From an uncultured Paracoccus sp. (GTDB taxonomy: Bacteria; Pseudomonadota; Alphaproteobacteria; Rhodobacterales; Rhodobacteraceae), in contig NZ_CALMYP010000067.1 of NCBI RefSeq assembly GCF_937873615.1, forward strand, positions 62,001 through 126,000: a stretch of 64,000 bases of DNA. Direction: 5' to 3'. Position 1 is the first letter of the stretch. Each line of letters opens with the position of its first letter. Below, piece after piece: positions 1 to 8,822 of the stretch. The notes under the pieces were generated by a model. That model did not search any database. It had not been told where the DNA came from and worked only from the letters and a program-made list of their open reading frames with translations. Made by a program: the position numbers and the translations under genes.

Positions 1-69
1 TTCGGGCCGGGACTGATCGCCGACGACCTGCCCGAACAGATCCCCGCGATCCTCGGCGAGGGGGCTTGA
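1..69 (+). CDS. C-terminal end of an unidentified protein (5' truncated)
   Basis: An open frame enters from the left edge and ends at a TGA at 67-69. Only the last 22 residues are visible, starting FGPGLIADDLPEQ. That is too little to assign a family. The pattern faintly recalls the last helix of sirohaem nitrite/sulfite reductases, but this is a guess. The gene lies about 80 bases upstream of tRNA-Leu on the same strand. Confidence 0.45.
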   Translation, partial: FGPGLIADDLPEQIPAILGEGA

Positions 70-151
70 TTTTCCCCTCGCGCCCCGGCCTGCGCTTTGC
101 TAGAACGGCGCGGATTTTCGTGGCGGGCCTTGGTGTCCGCTACTGGACATT

Positions 152-236
152 GCGGGTGTGGCGAAATTGGTAGACGCACCAGATTTAGGTTCTGGCGCCG
201 CAAGGCGTGGGGGTTCAAGTCCCTCCACCCGCACCA
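152..236 (+). tRNA. tRNA-Leu (anticodon UAG)
   Basis: The 85-nt cloverleaf has a 7-bp acceptor stem: GCGGGTG at 152-158 pairs with CACCCGC at 226-232. The discriminator A and an encoded CCA follow at 233-236. The anticodon arm is a 5-bp stem at 179-183/191-195 around a 7-nt loop with anticodon TAG at 186-188, reading CUA leucine codons. The D-loop (GGTAGACGC) and T-arm (GGTTCAAGTCC) motifs are present, and the long variable arm fits a class II tRNA such as tRNA-Leu. It ends 16 bases before the tig start codon. Confidence 0.97.
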
Positions 237-252
237 TGACGAAGGATAGGAC

Positions 253-1587
253 ATGCAGGTCAAAGAGACCCAGAACGACGGCCTCAAGCGCGGCTACCAG
301 ATGACCCTCCCGGCGGCCGATCTGGCCACCATGGTCGATCAGAAACTGAAAGAAGCCCAGCCCGAAGTCGAGATGAAGGGCTTCCGCAAGGGCAAGGTGC
401 CGATGGCGATGCTGAAAAAGCAGTTCGGCCCCCGCGTGATGGGCGATGCCATGCAGGATTCCATCGACGGCGCCCTGCGCGAGCATCTGGAGAAATCCGG
501 CGACCGCCCGGCCGTGCAGCCGAAGATCGAGATGCAGGATGGCGAGAACTGGAAAGAGGGCGACGATGTCATCGTCAACGTTTCCTATGAAATCCTGCCG
601 GAAATCCCGGAAGTGGACCTGGCCAAGCTGAAGCTGGAACGTCTGGTCGTGAAGGCCGAGGACGCCGCCGTCACCGAGGCGTTGGAAAATCTGGCCAAGA
701 ACGCGAAATCCTATGAGGACAAGCGCAAGGGCTCCAAGGCCGCCAAGGACGATCAGGTGGTGATCGACTTCAAGGGGTCGGTAGATGGCGAGCTGTTCGA
801 AGGCGGCACTGCCGAGGATTACCCGCTGGTTCTGGGCTCGGGCAGCTTCATCCCCGGTTTCGAGGATCAGCTGACCGGTGCCAAGGCCGGCGACGAGGTC
901 GAAGTGAAGGTGCAGTTCCCGGCCGATTACGGCCATGCCGCCCTGGCCGGCAAGGACGCCGTCTTCGCGACCACCGTCAAGGCGGTCAAGAAGCCGGTCG
1001 ATGCCAAGATCGACGACGAGTTGGCCAAGCGCTTCGGTGCCGAATCGCTGGACAAGCTGAAAGAGCAGATCGGCGAGCGTCTGGAATCCGAATACAAGGG
1101 TGCCAGCCGCGCGGTGATGAAGCGCGCCCTGCTGGACCAGCTCGACGGGTTGGTGAAGTTCGATCTGCCTGACGTGCTGGTCGAGGCCGAGGCCGGCCAG
1201 ATCGCGCATCAGCTTTACCACGAGGAACACCCGGACGATCATGGCCACGAACATGGCGCGATCGAGCCGACCGACGAGCACAAGAAGCTGGCCGAGCGCC
1301 GCGTTCGCCTGGGCCTGCTTCTGGCCGAAGTTGGCCAGAAGGCCGAAGTTCAGGTTTCCGATCAGGAATTCACCCAGGCGGTGATGATGCAGGCGCGTCA
1401 GTTCCCGGGTCAGGAACGCCAGTTCTTCGAGTTCATCCAGCAGAACCCGCAGGCGCAACAGCAGCTGCGCGCCCCGATCTTCGAGGACAAGGTTGTCGAT
1501 CACATCGCCGAGCAGGCGAAGGTGAAAGACAAGGAAGTCTCGAAAGAGGATCTGGAAAAGGCGGTCGAGGCGCTCGACGAACTTTGA
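253..1587 (+). CDS. tig: Trigger factor, ribosome-associated chaperone / peptidyl-prolyl isomerase
   Basis: The 444-residue protein has the usual trigger factor length and layout. An N-terminal ribosome-binding domain carries the GFRKGKVP signature near residue 45. A central FKBP-type PPIase domain covers roughly residues 155-240 (motifs DQVVIDFKG and [13 protein letters not shown]). A helical C-terminal substrate-binding domain follows. Trigger factor binds the ribosome exit tunnel and holds nascent chains in the cytosol. The ATG at 253 follows an AGGATAGG Shine-Dalgarno-like stretch. A histidine-rich acidic segment near residues 320-345 ([13 protein letters not shown]) lies in the C-terminal domain. 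The gene is followed by a strong intrinsic terminator. Confidence 0.96.
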   Translation: MQVKETQNDGLKRGYQMTLPAADLATMVDQKLKEAQPEVEMKGFRKGKVPMAMLKKQFGPRVMGDAMQDSIDGALREHLEKSGDRPAVQPKIEMQDGENWKEGDDVIVNVSYEILPEIPEVDLAKLKLERLVVKAEDAAVTEALENLAKNAKSYEDKRKGSKAAKDDQVVIDFKGSVDGELFEGGTAEDYPLVLGSGSFIPGFEDQLTGAKAGDEVEVKVQFPADYGHAALAGKDAVFATTVKAVKKPVDAKIDDELAKRFGAESLDKLKEQIGERLESEYKGASRAVMKRALLDQLDGLVKFDLPDVLVEAEAGQIAHQLYHEEHPDDHGHEHGAIEPTDEHKKLAERRVRLGLLLAEVGQKAEVQVSDQEFTQAVMMQARQFPGQERQFFEFIQQNPQAQQQLRAPIFEDKVVDHIAEQAKVKDKEVSKEDLEKAVEALDEL

Positions 1588-1610
1588 TTGCACCTTGCAG
1601 TTGAACGGAA

Positions 1611-1640
1611 AAGCCGCGACTCTCGGGTCGCGGCTTTTTT
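1611..1640 (+). terminator. Rho-independent terminator of tig
   Basis: A perfect 8-bp stem (GCCGCGAC at 1613-1620, GTCGCGGC at 1627-1634) encloses a 6-nt loop and is followed directly by six T. It lies 23 bases after the tig stop codon. Confidence 0.9.
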
Positions 1641-1654
1641 GTTCAGGAGGTCTG

Positions 1655-2056
1655 ATGAACAGCGCTGATATTGTGCGCGCCTTCTGGGCCGCGATGCGCA
1701 GCAACGATTTCGACAGGGCGGCGCGGACATGGCTCGCGCCCGATTATATCGGTCTCTGGCCCCAGACCGGCGAGGTCATTCGTGGCCCGGGCAAATATGC
1801 CGAAATCAACCGGGCCTTCCCCGGCGGCGGCACCTGGGAGTTCGAGGAATTCTCGCTGGTGGATGCCGGGCTGCGCGTGGTGACCGACATGCGCATCTCG
1901 AACAACCCGCTGGAGGTCTCGATCCACGCCATCACCTTTCACGAGATACGGGGCGAACAGATCCTGCGGCAGACCGAATACTGGCCCGATTCCTATCCGG
2001 TGCCCACCTGGCGGAGCGGGATCCTGGAGGTGGATCGGAAGGTCTCGCAATGGTGA
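1655..2056 (+). CDS. SnoaL/NTF2-like domain protein
   Basis: The 133-residue protein has the size and pattern of a single SnoaL-like (NTF2-fold) domain: an N-terminal helix (SADIVRAFWAAMRSNDF), an aromatic-rich segment (DYIGLWPQTGEVIRG) and C-terminal strands ending in YWPDSYPVPTW. Such folds act as small cyclases, isomerases or ligand-binding proteins; the substrate cannot be read from the sequence. The ATG at 1655 was chosen over an upstream in-frame start because AGGAGG lies 4 nt before it. The gene begins only 14 bases after the tig terminator's T-run, so it has little room for a promoter of its own. Confidence 0.75.
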   Translation: MNSADIVRAFWAAMRSNDFDRAARTWLAPDYIGLWPQTGEVIRGPGKYAEINRAFPGGGTWEFEEFSLVDAGLRVVTDMRISNNPLEVSIHAITFHEIRGEQILRQTEYWPDSYPVPTWRSGILEVDRKVSQW

Positions 2057-2139
2057 TCTGCGCGAAATTTCGACATGTTGCGTAAATTATGTGCAGATAT
2101 CCGGCTAACTTGACCCCAAACGCCCGCATATTACGCTGA

Positions 2140-2544
<405 letters not shown>

Positions 2545-2585
2545 TCCACACAGCTTACACGTTACCAACCAGATACCATTACACT

Positions 2586-2607
2586 GGGACCGGCCTTGGC
2601 CGGTTCC
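2586..2607 (+). other. Stem-loop between glnB and glnA
   Basis: The sequence GGGACCGGCC/GGCCGGTTCC can form a tight hairpin (one G-U pair) in the 86-base gap between glnB and glnA. There is no following T-run, so it is more likely an mRNA-stability or processing element than a terminator. Confidence 0.4.
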
Positions 2608-2630
2608 GCCTTGAAGAAGGAAAAGGCGCC

Positions 2631-4037
2631 ATGAAAGTCAAAGACGTCCTCGAACTGATGAAGGATGAAGGGGTCGAATATGTCGACATCCGCTTCACCG
2701 ATCCGAAGGGCAAGCTGCAGCATGTGACCCTGGTCGCCGACCTGGTCGACGAGGACTTCTTCGAAGAAGGCTTCATGTTCGACGGCAGCTCGATCGCCGG
2801 CTGGAAGTCCATCGACCAGTCCGACATGAAGCTGATGCCCGACCCGGCCTCGGTCTATATCGACCCGTTCTATGCCGAGAAGACGCTTTGCGTGCACTGC
2901 AACGTGGCCGAGCCCGATACCGGCGAAGCCTATTCGCGCGACCCGCGCGGCACCGCCGTGAAGGCCGAAGCCTATCTGAAATCCTCGGGCATCGGTGACA
3001 CCGCCTATTTCGGCCCGGAAGCCGAGTTCTTCCTGTTCGACGACGTGCGCTATTCGGTGACCCCGCAGAAAGTCGGCTATCAGATCGATTCGGTCGATGC
3101 CGCCTGGAACACCGACACCGCCTATGAGGACGGCAACCTCGGCCACCGCGCCCCGCATAAGGGCGGCTATTTCCCGGTCAACCCGATCGACGCCGCCCAG
3201 GATATCCGCGGCGAGATGCTGTCCACCATGAAGCGCATGGGCATCAAGGTCGACAAGCACCATCACGAGGTCGCTTCGGCCCAGCACGAGCTTGGCATGA
3301 TCTTCGGCGGTCTGACCGAGCAGGCCGACAACATCCAGAAATACAAATATGTCATCCACAATGTCGCCGATGCCTATGGCAAGACCGCGACCTTCATGCC
3401 GAAGCCGATGAAGGGCGATAACGGCTCGGGGATGCATGTGAACATGTCGATCTGGAAGGACGGCAAGCCGCTGTTCGCCGGCGACAAATATGCCGACCTG
3501 TCGCAGGAAGCGCTGTGGTTCATCGGTGGCGTGCTGAAACATGCCAAGGCGCTGAACGCGCTGACCAACCCCTCGACCAACAGCTACAAGCGCCTGATCC
3601 CTGGCTTCGAAGCCCCTGTTTTGCGGGCATATTCGGCGCGGAACCGGTCGGGCTGCGTGCGTATTCCGTGGACCGAAAGCCCGAAGGCCAAGCGCGTCGA
3701 AGCCCGCTTCCCCGACCCCTCGGCGAACCCCTATCTGTGCTTCGCGGCGCTGCTGATGGCGGGTCTCGACGGGATCAAGAACAAGATCGACCCGGGCCCG
3801 GCCTCGGACAAGGACCTTTACGACCTGCCGCCGGAAGAACTGGCCGAGATCCCGACCGTCTGCGGCAGCCTGCGCGAAGCCCTTGAAGAACTTGAGAAAG
3901 ACATGGACTTCCTGCTGGCGGGCGATGTCTTCACCCGCGACCAGCTGGAAGGCTACATGGCGCTGAAGTGGGAAGAGGTCTACAACTACGAGCACACCCC
4001 GCACCCGGTCGAATACGCGATGTATTACAGCTGCTGA
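2631..4037 (+). CDS. glnA: Glutamine synthetase, type I
   Basis: This 468-residue protein is full-length bacterial GSI-beta, which makes glutamine from glutamate, ammonia and ATP. Visible features are the N-terminal beta-grasp domain ([16 protein letters not shown]), the active-site loop [17 protein letters not shown], the catalytic segments ([42 protein letters not shown]) and the adenylylation tyrosine at residue 397 ([11 protein letters not shown]). Activity is therefore expected to be under GlnE/PII control. It starts 86 bases after glnB and likely shares its transcript. AAGGAAAAGGCGCC precedes the ATG. Confidence 0.97.
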   Translation: MKVKDVLELMKDEGVEYVDIRFTDPKGKLQHVTLVADLVDEDFFEEGFMFDGSSIAGWKSIDQSDMKLMPDPASVYIDPFYAEKTLCVHCNVAEPDTGEAYSRDPRGTAVKAEAYLKSSGIGDTAYFGPEAEFFLFDDVRYSVTPQKVGYQIDSVDAAWNTDTAYEDGNLGHRAPHKGGYFPVNPIDAAQDIRGEMLSTMKRMGIKVDKHHHEVASAQHELGMIFGGLTEQADNIQKYKYVIHNVADAYGKTATFMPKPMKGDNGSGMHVNMSIWKDGKPLFAGDKYADLSQEALWFIGGVLKHAKALNALTNPSTNSYKRLIPGFEAPVLRAYSARNRSGCVRIPWTESPKAKRVEARFPDPSANPYLCFAALLMAGLDGIKNKIDPGPASDKDLYDLPPEELAEIPTVCGSLREALEELEKDMDFLLAGDVFTRDQLEGYMALKWEEVYNYEHTPHPVEYAMYYSC

Positions 4038-4063
4038 TCGGGCAGTTATCCACAGAACCATCC

Positions 4064-4092
4064 ACAGGCGCCCCTCTGGGCGCCTGTTTTTT
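4064..4092 (+). terminator. Rho-independent terminator of glnBA
   Basis: A perfect 10-bp stem (ACAGGCGCCC/GGGCGCCTGT) with a 4-nt CTCT loop ends in a run of six T. It lies 26 bases beyond the glnA stop codon. Confidence 0.92.
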
Positions 4093-4371
4093 GTGCAATT
4101 TTCGGGGTGGCATATCCCGTCCATATCGCGTGCATAGCCTGTGCATACCCTGTCGATACAGCGGCAGCCCCCGGAATCCGGCCCGGCCTGAGGGGGGCTT
4201 GACGAAGAACGGGCGTCCTCCCATATCAGCGCTCACGGGGTCAGGCCCCGGCCGCTCACAGGGTGCAAGCCCATGGTGAAGTCCTGAGATCGAGACCCCC
4301 ATCTGGCATCCTGCCGGTTGGCGGCAATGTGAGCCCCGCCCTTTCAGGCATGTATGCAGACAGGTGATACC
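4093..4371. other. Intergenic stretch with no recognised gene
   Basis: Between the glnA terminator and the next start codon I see no convincing ORF in either strand. There is a short cluster of similar GTGCATA/GTCGATA words around 4128-4160 and a GC-rich part near 4225-4300 that could fold. None of it matches a riboswitch or RNA family I recognise. A promoter for the downstream gene is presumably here. Confidence 0.4.
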
Positions 4372-4794
4372 ATGGCCATGATCCATGATTTGAACAGAAT
4401 GAAATCCCAGGCGAAGAACCTTCGCGCCGCGCTGGAACGTGCGGGCAATCCGGTCAGCCATTCGCAGGCGCTGGAACTGGTCGCGCAAAGCCACGGCGCG
4501 CGCGACTGGAACACCGCCCATGCCAGTGCCGAGACGGCGCCGCTCTGGCAGTTCGGCGGCGCGGTGAAGGGCCGCTATCTCGGTCAGGAATTTACCGGCC
4601 GGGTAATCGCGGCAAGCGAGCGCGGACCGAAGCACCACGCGCTGACCATCGCCTTCGACAGGCCGGTGAACGTCTCGCAATCGGCGCTGATGGAGGTGCC
4701 GCGCAAGCGGATCAACGCCACGATCAACGCAGATGGGCGCAGCATCGGGCGCACCTCGGACGGCCAGCCGCATCTGGTGCTGGAAGCGGCCTGA
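4372..4794 (+). CDS. Glyoxalase-superfamily small protein
   Basis: The protein has 140 residues. Its N-terminal part (NRMKSQAKNLRAALERAG, then SHSQALELVAQSHGARDWNT) matches the short helical module often annotated as a 'glyoxalase superfamily protein' in alphaproteobacteria. The second half (KGRYLGQEFTGRVIAAS onward) looks like a small beta-barrel that could bind a ligand. No catalytic residues can be assigned. The ATG at 4372 was chosen because AGGTGA lies 4 nt upstream; an in-frame ATG at 4354 would add six residues. The gene stands alone and ends at a shared terminator. Confidence 0.6.
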   Translation: MAMIHDLNRMKSQAKNLRAALERAGNPVSHSQALELVAQSHGARDWNTAHASAETAPLWQFGGAVKGRYLGQEFTGRVIAASERGPKHHALTIAFDRPVNVSQSALMEVPRKRINATINADGRSIGRTSDGQPHLVLEAA

Positions 4795-4816
4795 GACTGT
4801 GAAACCGACGGAACGG

Positions 4817-4844
4817 AAAAGGGGGCCATCGCGGCCCCCTTTTT
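4817..4844. terminator. Bidirectional intrinsic terminator
   Basis: The stem AAAAGGGGGCC/GGCCCCCTTTT has a short loop, with a T-run on the plus strand and the matching A-run giving a U-tail on the minus strand. It separates two convergent genes (stops at 4794 and 4855), so it can serve both. Confidence 0.85.
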
Positions 4845-4854
4845 CATGCCCGGC

Positions 4855-5424
4855 TCAGACCAGCATCTGATGCTGGCCGTCGCGCATCAGATGGACGGCG
4901 CCCTGCCGGACCTCCAACTCCTCCAGCCGGTTGTCAGGCCAGCCCAGCACCACCAGCCGGATCATCCGCAGCGTGATGCCATGGCAGACGATGGCCGCAG
5001 GCCCGCTCAGATCGGACAGCGCGGCGGTCACGCGGGCGCGCAACCCGTCCAGACGCTCGCCCCCCGGGGCGCGGTCATACCAGCCGAGCCAGCTTTCGGC
5101 GAACAGTTCGGGGAAGGCGGCTTCCAGTTCCGGGCGGGTGCGGCCCTCGAACGCGCCCACCGAAATCTCGCGGAAGCGCGGATCGGTGGCATAGGGCCTT
5201 TCGCCGAAGACGATGCCGGCGGTCTGGACCGCGCGGCCAAGCGGGCTGGCGATGCGGGCAATGCCCGGATCGGCAAGGACCGGGGCCATGATCCTGGCCT
5301 GCCGCGCCGCCTGGGTCCGGCCAAGCGCGGTCAGCGGGCTGTCCATATGGCCCTGCATCCGGCCGGCGGCATTCCATTCGGTCTGGCCATGCCGCATCAG
5401 CCAGAGATCGGGCCAGTTCCCCAT
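4855..5424 (-). CDS. Histidine phosphatase family protein (phosphoglycerate-mutase-like)
   Basis: The 189-residue protein carries the branch-1 histidine phosphatase signature LMRHGQTEWN near residue 9, with the phospho-accepting His, and a second catalytic His in IVCHGITLRM near residue 150. An acidic residue around EISVGAFEGRT fits the proton donor. Members hydrolyse phosphate esters or act as mutases; the substrate is unknown. The start at 5424 gives MGNWPDLWLMRHG, whereas the longer open frame upstream is a shadow of the transporter. It starts 2 bases after the pit stop codon on the same strand, so the two form an operon. Confidence 0.85.
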   Translation of the reverse strand: MGNWPDLWLMRHGQTEWNAAGRMQGHMDSPLTALGRTQAARQARIMAPVLADPGIARIASPLGRAVQTAGIVFGERPYATDPRFREISVGAFEGRTRPELEAAFPELFAESWLGWYDRAPGGERLDGLRARVTAALSDLSGPAAIVCHGITLRMIRLVVLGWPDNRLEELEVRQGAVHLMRDGQHQMLV

Positions 5425-5426
5425 CG

Positions 5427-6896
5427 TCACAGCCAGATGCCGGTGAAGACCCAATAGAGCAGCGCCGAAAGCAGCGCCGCCGCCGGCACGGTGATCAGCC
5501 ATGCGGCGAGGATGGTGGTGAAATGCGCCCGGCGCACGACCTTGCGGCGGCGGCGCTGTTCGGGGGTCGAGGCGGTGTCGGTCCGCATCTCTCCCATGAC
5601 GCGCTCGTGATACCATTCGCGGAAGAAGCCGACGCCGAAGATGCCGCCGATGGCGATATGGGTCGAACTGACCGGAAGCCCGAGCCAGGAGGCGATGATG
5701 ACGGTGAAGGCCGCCGACAGCGCCACGCAATAGGCGCGCATGGCGTTCAGGCGGGTGATCTCGTTGCCGACGATATTGATGAGCTTCGGGCCGAAGAGCA
5801 GCAGCCCGACCGACAGCCCGACGCCGCCGATCAGCATCACCCAGAGCGGGATCTGCACCTTGTCGCCCATGCCGCCATCCTGCACGGCGTGGACGATTGC
5901 GGCGAGCGGGCCGACCGCATTGGCCACGTCATTGGCGCCATGCGCGAAGGAGAGCAGCGCCGCCGACAGCACCAGCGGGATGGCGAACAGCTCTTTCAGC
6001 GCCTTCTTGCGGTTCTCCAGCCCGGCGCTTTGGCGGGCGATGATCGGGCGCATGGCGAAGGTGGTGACAAGACCGATGGCCAGCCCCAGAAAAATCGCGG
6101 TGCCGAAGCTGACCGGGAAGATCTTCTTGAAGCCTTTCAGTGCCAGATAGGAGGCGAAGGTGCCGGCCATGATGCCGATCAGCACCGGCACCCAGCGCCG
6201 GGCCGAGGCCATCATGTCCTCGGTATAGATGATCTTGATCTTGATGAAGGCGAGGAAGGCCGCCGCGATCAGCCCGCCCATGAGCGGAGAGATGATCCAG
6301 CTGGCGACGATGGCGCCCATGGTGGACCAGTTCACCGCCGCAAAGCCGGCAGCGGCGATGCCCGCTCCCATGACTCCGCCGACGATGGAATGCGTGGTCG
6401 AGACCGGTGCCCCGATCCAGGTGGCGAGGTTGATCCAGAGCGCGCCGGCCAGAAGCGCCGAGAACATCGCCCAGATGAACACGCCCGGCTGGGCCACGCT
6501 TTCGGGAGAGATGATGCCGCGCGACACGGTCGAGACCACGTCGCCCCCGGCCAGCAGCGCGCCGGCGGTCTCGCAGACCGCCGCCACAACCAGGGCCGAA
6601 CCGATGGTCATCGCCCGTGCGCCGACCGCCGGGCCCATATTATTCGCCACATCGTTGGCGCCGATATTGAGCGCCATATAGGCGCCGACCACGGCCGCCG
6701 CGATGACGATGGCGGTGGTGGTGCTCAGACCGGTGAAGATGGCCACGGCCAGCCCGACCAGAACCATGAAGGCCAGCCCGATCCCCGGCGCCACCAGCGG
6801 GCGCGAGACCAGCGTCGCGGCCTGCTCCAGCATGGAGATGCGTTCGAGGTCCTTGTTCAGTGTCTTCCAAGACTTTGGGTCGCTGTCGGCCATCAT
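5427..6896 (-). CDS. pit: Inorganic phosphate transporter, PiT family
   Basis: The 489-residue protein has the two PiT signature repeats: an N-terminal ALNIGANDVANNMGPAVG and a C-terminal LSFAHGANDVANAVGPLAA. Each is followed by a PVSTTH/PVSSTH motif (IGAPVSTTHSIVGG and LGLPVSSTHIAIGG). About ten to twelve hydrophobic segments are visible, with a cytoplasmic loop around QSAGLENRKKALKEL. PiT proteins import metal-phosphate by proton (or sodium) symport. The start was set at the first of two adjacent ATGs (6896), giving MMADSDPKSW. Upstream is a divergent DsbA-like gene with 162 bases between the starts. Confidence 0.9.
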   Translation of the reverse strand: MMADSDPKSWKTLNKDLERISMLEQAATLVSRPLVAPGIGLAFMVLVGLAVAIFTGLSTTTAIVIAAAVVGAYMALNIGANDVANNMGPAVGARAMTIGSALVVAAVCETAGALLAGGDVVSTVSRGIISPESVAQPGVFIWAMFSALLAGALWINLATWIGAPVSTTHSIVGGVMGAGIAAAGFAAVNWSTMGAIVASWIISPLMGGLIAAAFLAFIKIKIIYTEDMMASARRWVPVLIGIMAGTFASYLALKGFKKIFPVSFGTAIFLGLAIGLVTTFAMRPIIARQSAGLENRKKALKELFAIPLVLSAALLSFAHGANDVANAVGPLAAIVHAVQDGGMGDKVQIPLWVMLIGGVGLSVGLLLFGPKLINIVGNEITRLNAMRAYCVALSAAFTVIIASWLGLPVSSTHIAIGGIFGVGFFREWYHERVMGEMRTDTASTPEQRRRRKVVRRAHFTTILAAWLITVPAAALLSALLYWVFTGIWL

Positions 6897-7058
6897 TCCC
6901 CCGCAGGATTCGCGACTTTCTCGTAACAGCAATGCGACAAACGGACAATTGCGCAGCAGCGGCGAATGCGCGCGCCCCATCACGGCATTGTTTGCGTGGC
7001 ACACTTGCCGGAAGCGCCGGGGGGCGTCAGGCTGTGTCCCGGAAAACAGGAAGGGCAG

Positions 7059-7727
7059 ATGATGCAGAAGCCAGAAACCGGGCAGCGGATGAACCGGCGG
7101 ATCGTGATCGGGGCGGGTGCGGCCGCCATGGGGGCGGCGCTTGGCGGGCTGCCGGCGCGGGCGCAGGACACCCGGCCCGAACATCCCAATCCGATGCCGG
7201 CGGAATTGCGTAAGGTGCTGGAACGCAACCCGGCCCTGCCGGTTCTGGGCAATCCGCAGGGCGATGTCACGCTGAGCGAATTTTTCGACTATAACTGTCC
7301 CTATTGCCGCCAGAACATGCGCGACGTGCAGCGCCTGATCGGCGAGGACAAGGCGCTGCGGGTGGTCTATCGCGAATGGCCGGTCTTCGGCGAGGGGTCG
7401 ATGTTCGCCTCCAAGGCCTCGCTGGCCTCGCTTCAGCAGGGGAAATACTGGCAGTTCCACGAGGCGCTGATGACGATGAAGGCCCGCGCCGAGGAGGCGA
7501 CGGTGATGCGCGCCGCCCGCGAGGTCGGGCTGGATACCGACAAGCTGCGCGTGGATATGGAGAAGCGCGCCATTCTGGATCAGATCTACGAGACCATGGA
7601 TCTGGCCGACACGATGATGCTGACCGGCACGCCAACCTTTATCGCCGGCCACGAATCCGCCTTCGGCAAGCTGAATGTCGCCGATCTGAAACAGCTGGTG
7701 GCCGATGCGCGCAAGTACCGGCTTTAG
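7059..7727 (+). CDS. DsbA-family thiol:disulfide oxidoreductase, exported
   Basis: The 222-residue thioredoxin-fold protein has a CPYC active site at residues 80-83 (FFDYNCPYCRQ) and the cis-proline motif LTGTPTFIAG. A helical insertion lies between them (YWQFHEALMTMKAR), as in the Thioredoxin_4/BdbD-like DsbA group. The N-terminus MNRRIVIGAGAAAMGAALGG, with a likely cut after ARA, is a signal peptide containing an Arg-Arg pair and could use the Tat route. It probably forms or isomerises disulfides in the periplasm. The start at 7059 follows AGGAAGGGCAG; longer upstream reading gives no conserved residues. Confidence 0.85.
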   Translation: MMQKPETGQRMNRRIVIGAGAAAMGAALGGLPARAQDTRPEHPNPMPAELRKVLERNPALPVLGNPQGDVTLSEFFDYNCPYCRQNMRDVQRLIGEDKALRVVYREWPVFGEGSMFASKASLASLQQGKYWQFHEALMTMKARAEEATVMRAAREVGLDTDKLRVDMEKRAILDQIYETMDLADTMMLTGTPTFIAGHESAFGKLNVADLKQLVADARKYRL

Positions 7728-7793
7728 GGTTGCAGCCATTGACGCGGGCCGCGCACCGGCCCAATCTGTGGCCCGCAAAGGGAGATACTGCAT

Positions 7794-8765
7794 ATGACAC
7801 GACATTTCACTCTGGCTGCCGCGCTGCTGGCGGCATCGAGCGTCATGGCCTCGGCCACCGATCTGAAGCTGGGCTATGCGCTGTCCGAGGACAGCCATTA
7901 CGGTGCCGGCGCCAAGGCCTTCGCTGAGGTAATCGACGCTGAGCTGGGCGATGACTTCACCGTTCAGCAATTCCCGAATTCGGGTCTGGGCGGCGAGCGT
8001 GAGGTGATCGAGGGCATCCAGATCGGCACCATCGAGGCGACCATCGCCTCCTCTGGCACGCTGTCGAATTTCGTGCCCGAGGTGGGCGTCTTCGACGTGC
8101 CCTTCCTGTTCCGCGATCTCGATCATGCGCGCACGGTTCTGGACGGCCCGATCGGGCAGGAGATGCTGGCCAAGTTCGACGATGCCGGGCTGCATGCGCT
8201 GGCCTGGGGCGAGCAGGGTTTCCGCCATATCACCAACAGCCGTGGCCCGATTGCCGCGCCGGCCGATCTGGACGGGCTGAAGATCCGCACCATGGAGAAC
8301 CCGGTCCATCTGAAAGCCTTCGAGGCGCTTGGCGCGGCGCCGACGCCGATGGCCTGGCCCGAGGTGATCCCGGCCCTGCAACAGGGTGCCATCGACGGGC
8401 AGGAAAACCCGCTTTCGGTGATCGTCTCGGCCAATCTGAACGAGGTGCAGAAATACCTGTCGCTGGACGGCCATGTCTATTCGCCGGCGATCATCCTGGT
8501 GTCAAAAACGCTCTGGGACGGGCTGGATGACAGCCAGAAGGCCGCCTTCGACAAGGCCGGGACTGCTGCCGTTGCCGCCATGCGCGCCTATGTCGATACC
8601 GTCGAGGCCGAGGGCGTCGCCACGCTGAAAGAGCGCGGCATGGAGGTGAACGAGGTCTCGCCCGAGGACAAGAAGGCGTTTCAGGAGCAACTGGCCGGGG
8701 CCTATGCCGATTATGAAGCGCAATATGGCAAGGAGTTGATGGACAGCATCATCGCCACCGAATAA
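7794..8765 (+). CDS. TRAP transporter solute-binding protein, DctP family
   Basis: The 323-residue periplasmic protein has an N-terminal signal peptide (MTRHFTLAAALLAASSVMASA). The DctP fold hallmarks are DLKLGYALSEDSHYGAGAKAFAE at the mature N-terminus and the signature segment LDGLKIRTMENPVHLKAFEALGAAPTPM followed by EVIPALQQGAIDGQENP. The conserved arginine in IRTMENP binds the carboxylate of the substrate in this family, so an organic acid is likely; its identity is unknown. No DctQ or DctM membrane subunits are nearby, so it is an orphan here. ATG 7794 follows GGGAGATACTGCAT. Confidence 0.88.
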   Translation: MTRHFTLAAALLAASSVMASATDLKLGYALSEDSHYGAGAKAFAEVIDAELGDDFTVQQFPNSGLGGEREVIEGIQIGTIEATIASSGTLSNFVPEVGVFDVPFLFRDLDHARTVLDGPIGQEMLAKFDDAGLHALAWGEQGFRHITNSRGPIAAPADLDGLKIRTMENPVHLKAFEALGAAPTPMAWPEVIPALQQGAIDGQENPLSVIVSANLNEVQKYLSLDGHVYSPAIILVSKTLWDGLDDSQKAAFDKAGTAAVAAMRAYVDTVEAEGVATLKERGMEVNEVSPEDKKAFQEQLAGAYADYEAQYGKELMDSIIATE

Positions 8766-8787
8766 GACCGCGGCCTTGCCGGATCAC

Positions 8788-8820
8788 GGCCCGCCCGCAG
8801 CGATGCGGGCGGGCCTTTTT
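8788..8820 (+). terminator. Rho-independent terminator of dctP-like gene
   Basis: A perfect 12-bp GC-rich stem (GGCCCGCCCGCA/TGCGGGCGGGCC) with a GCGA tetraloop is followed by five T. It lies 22 bases after the stop codon and just before the end of the convergent MFS gene. Confidence 0.9.
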
Positions 8821-8822
8821 CG

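Noticed and set aside
100-1704. Long minus-strand open frame over tig
   Set aside because: It is the antisense of tig and the tRNA. Its product is low-complexity (Leu/Gly/His-rich) without family features, while the plus strand encodes a clear trigger factor.
2562-4124. 520-codon minus-strand frame over glnA
   Set aside because: High-GC antisense frame; glnA on the plus strand has all glutamine synthetase motifs.
4200-4350. GC-rich foldable stretch considered as a cobalamin or SAM riboswitch
   Set aside because: The conserved boxes of those riboswitches are absent, and the downstream gene is not a typical target.
5523-6926. 467-codon plus-strand frame over pit
   Set aside because: Shadow frame rich in Arg, Asp, Gly and His; the minus strand holds the real transporter.
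6897-8474. Upstream part of the long minus-strand frame ending in pit
   Set aside because: It runs antisense through the DsbA and DctP genes; PiT homology begins only at the ATG near 6896.
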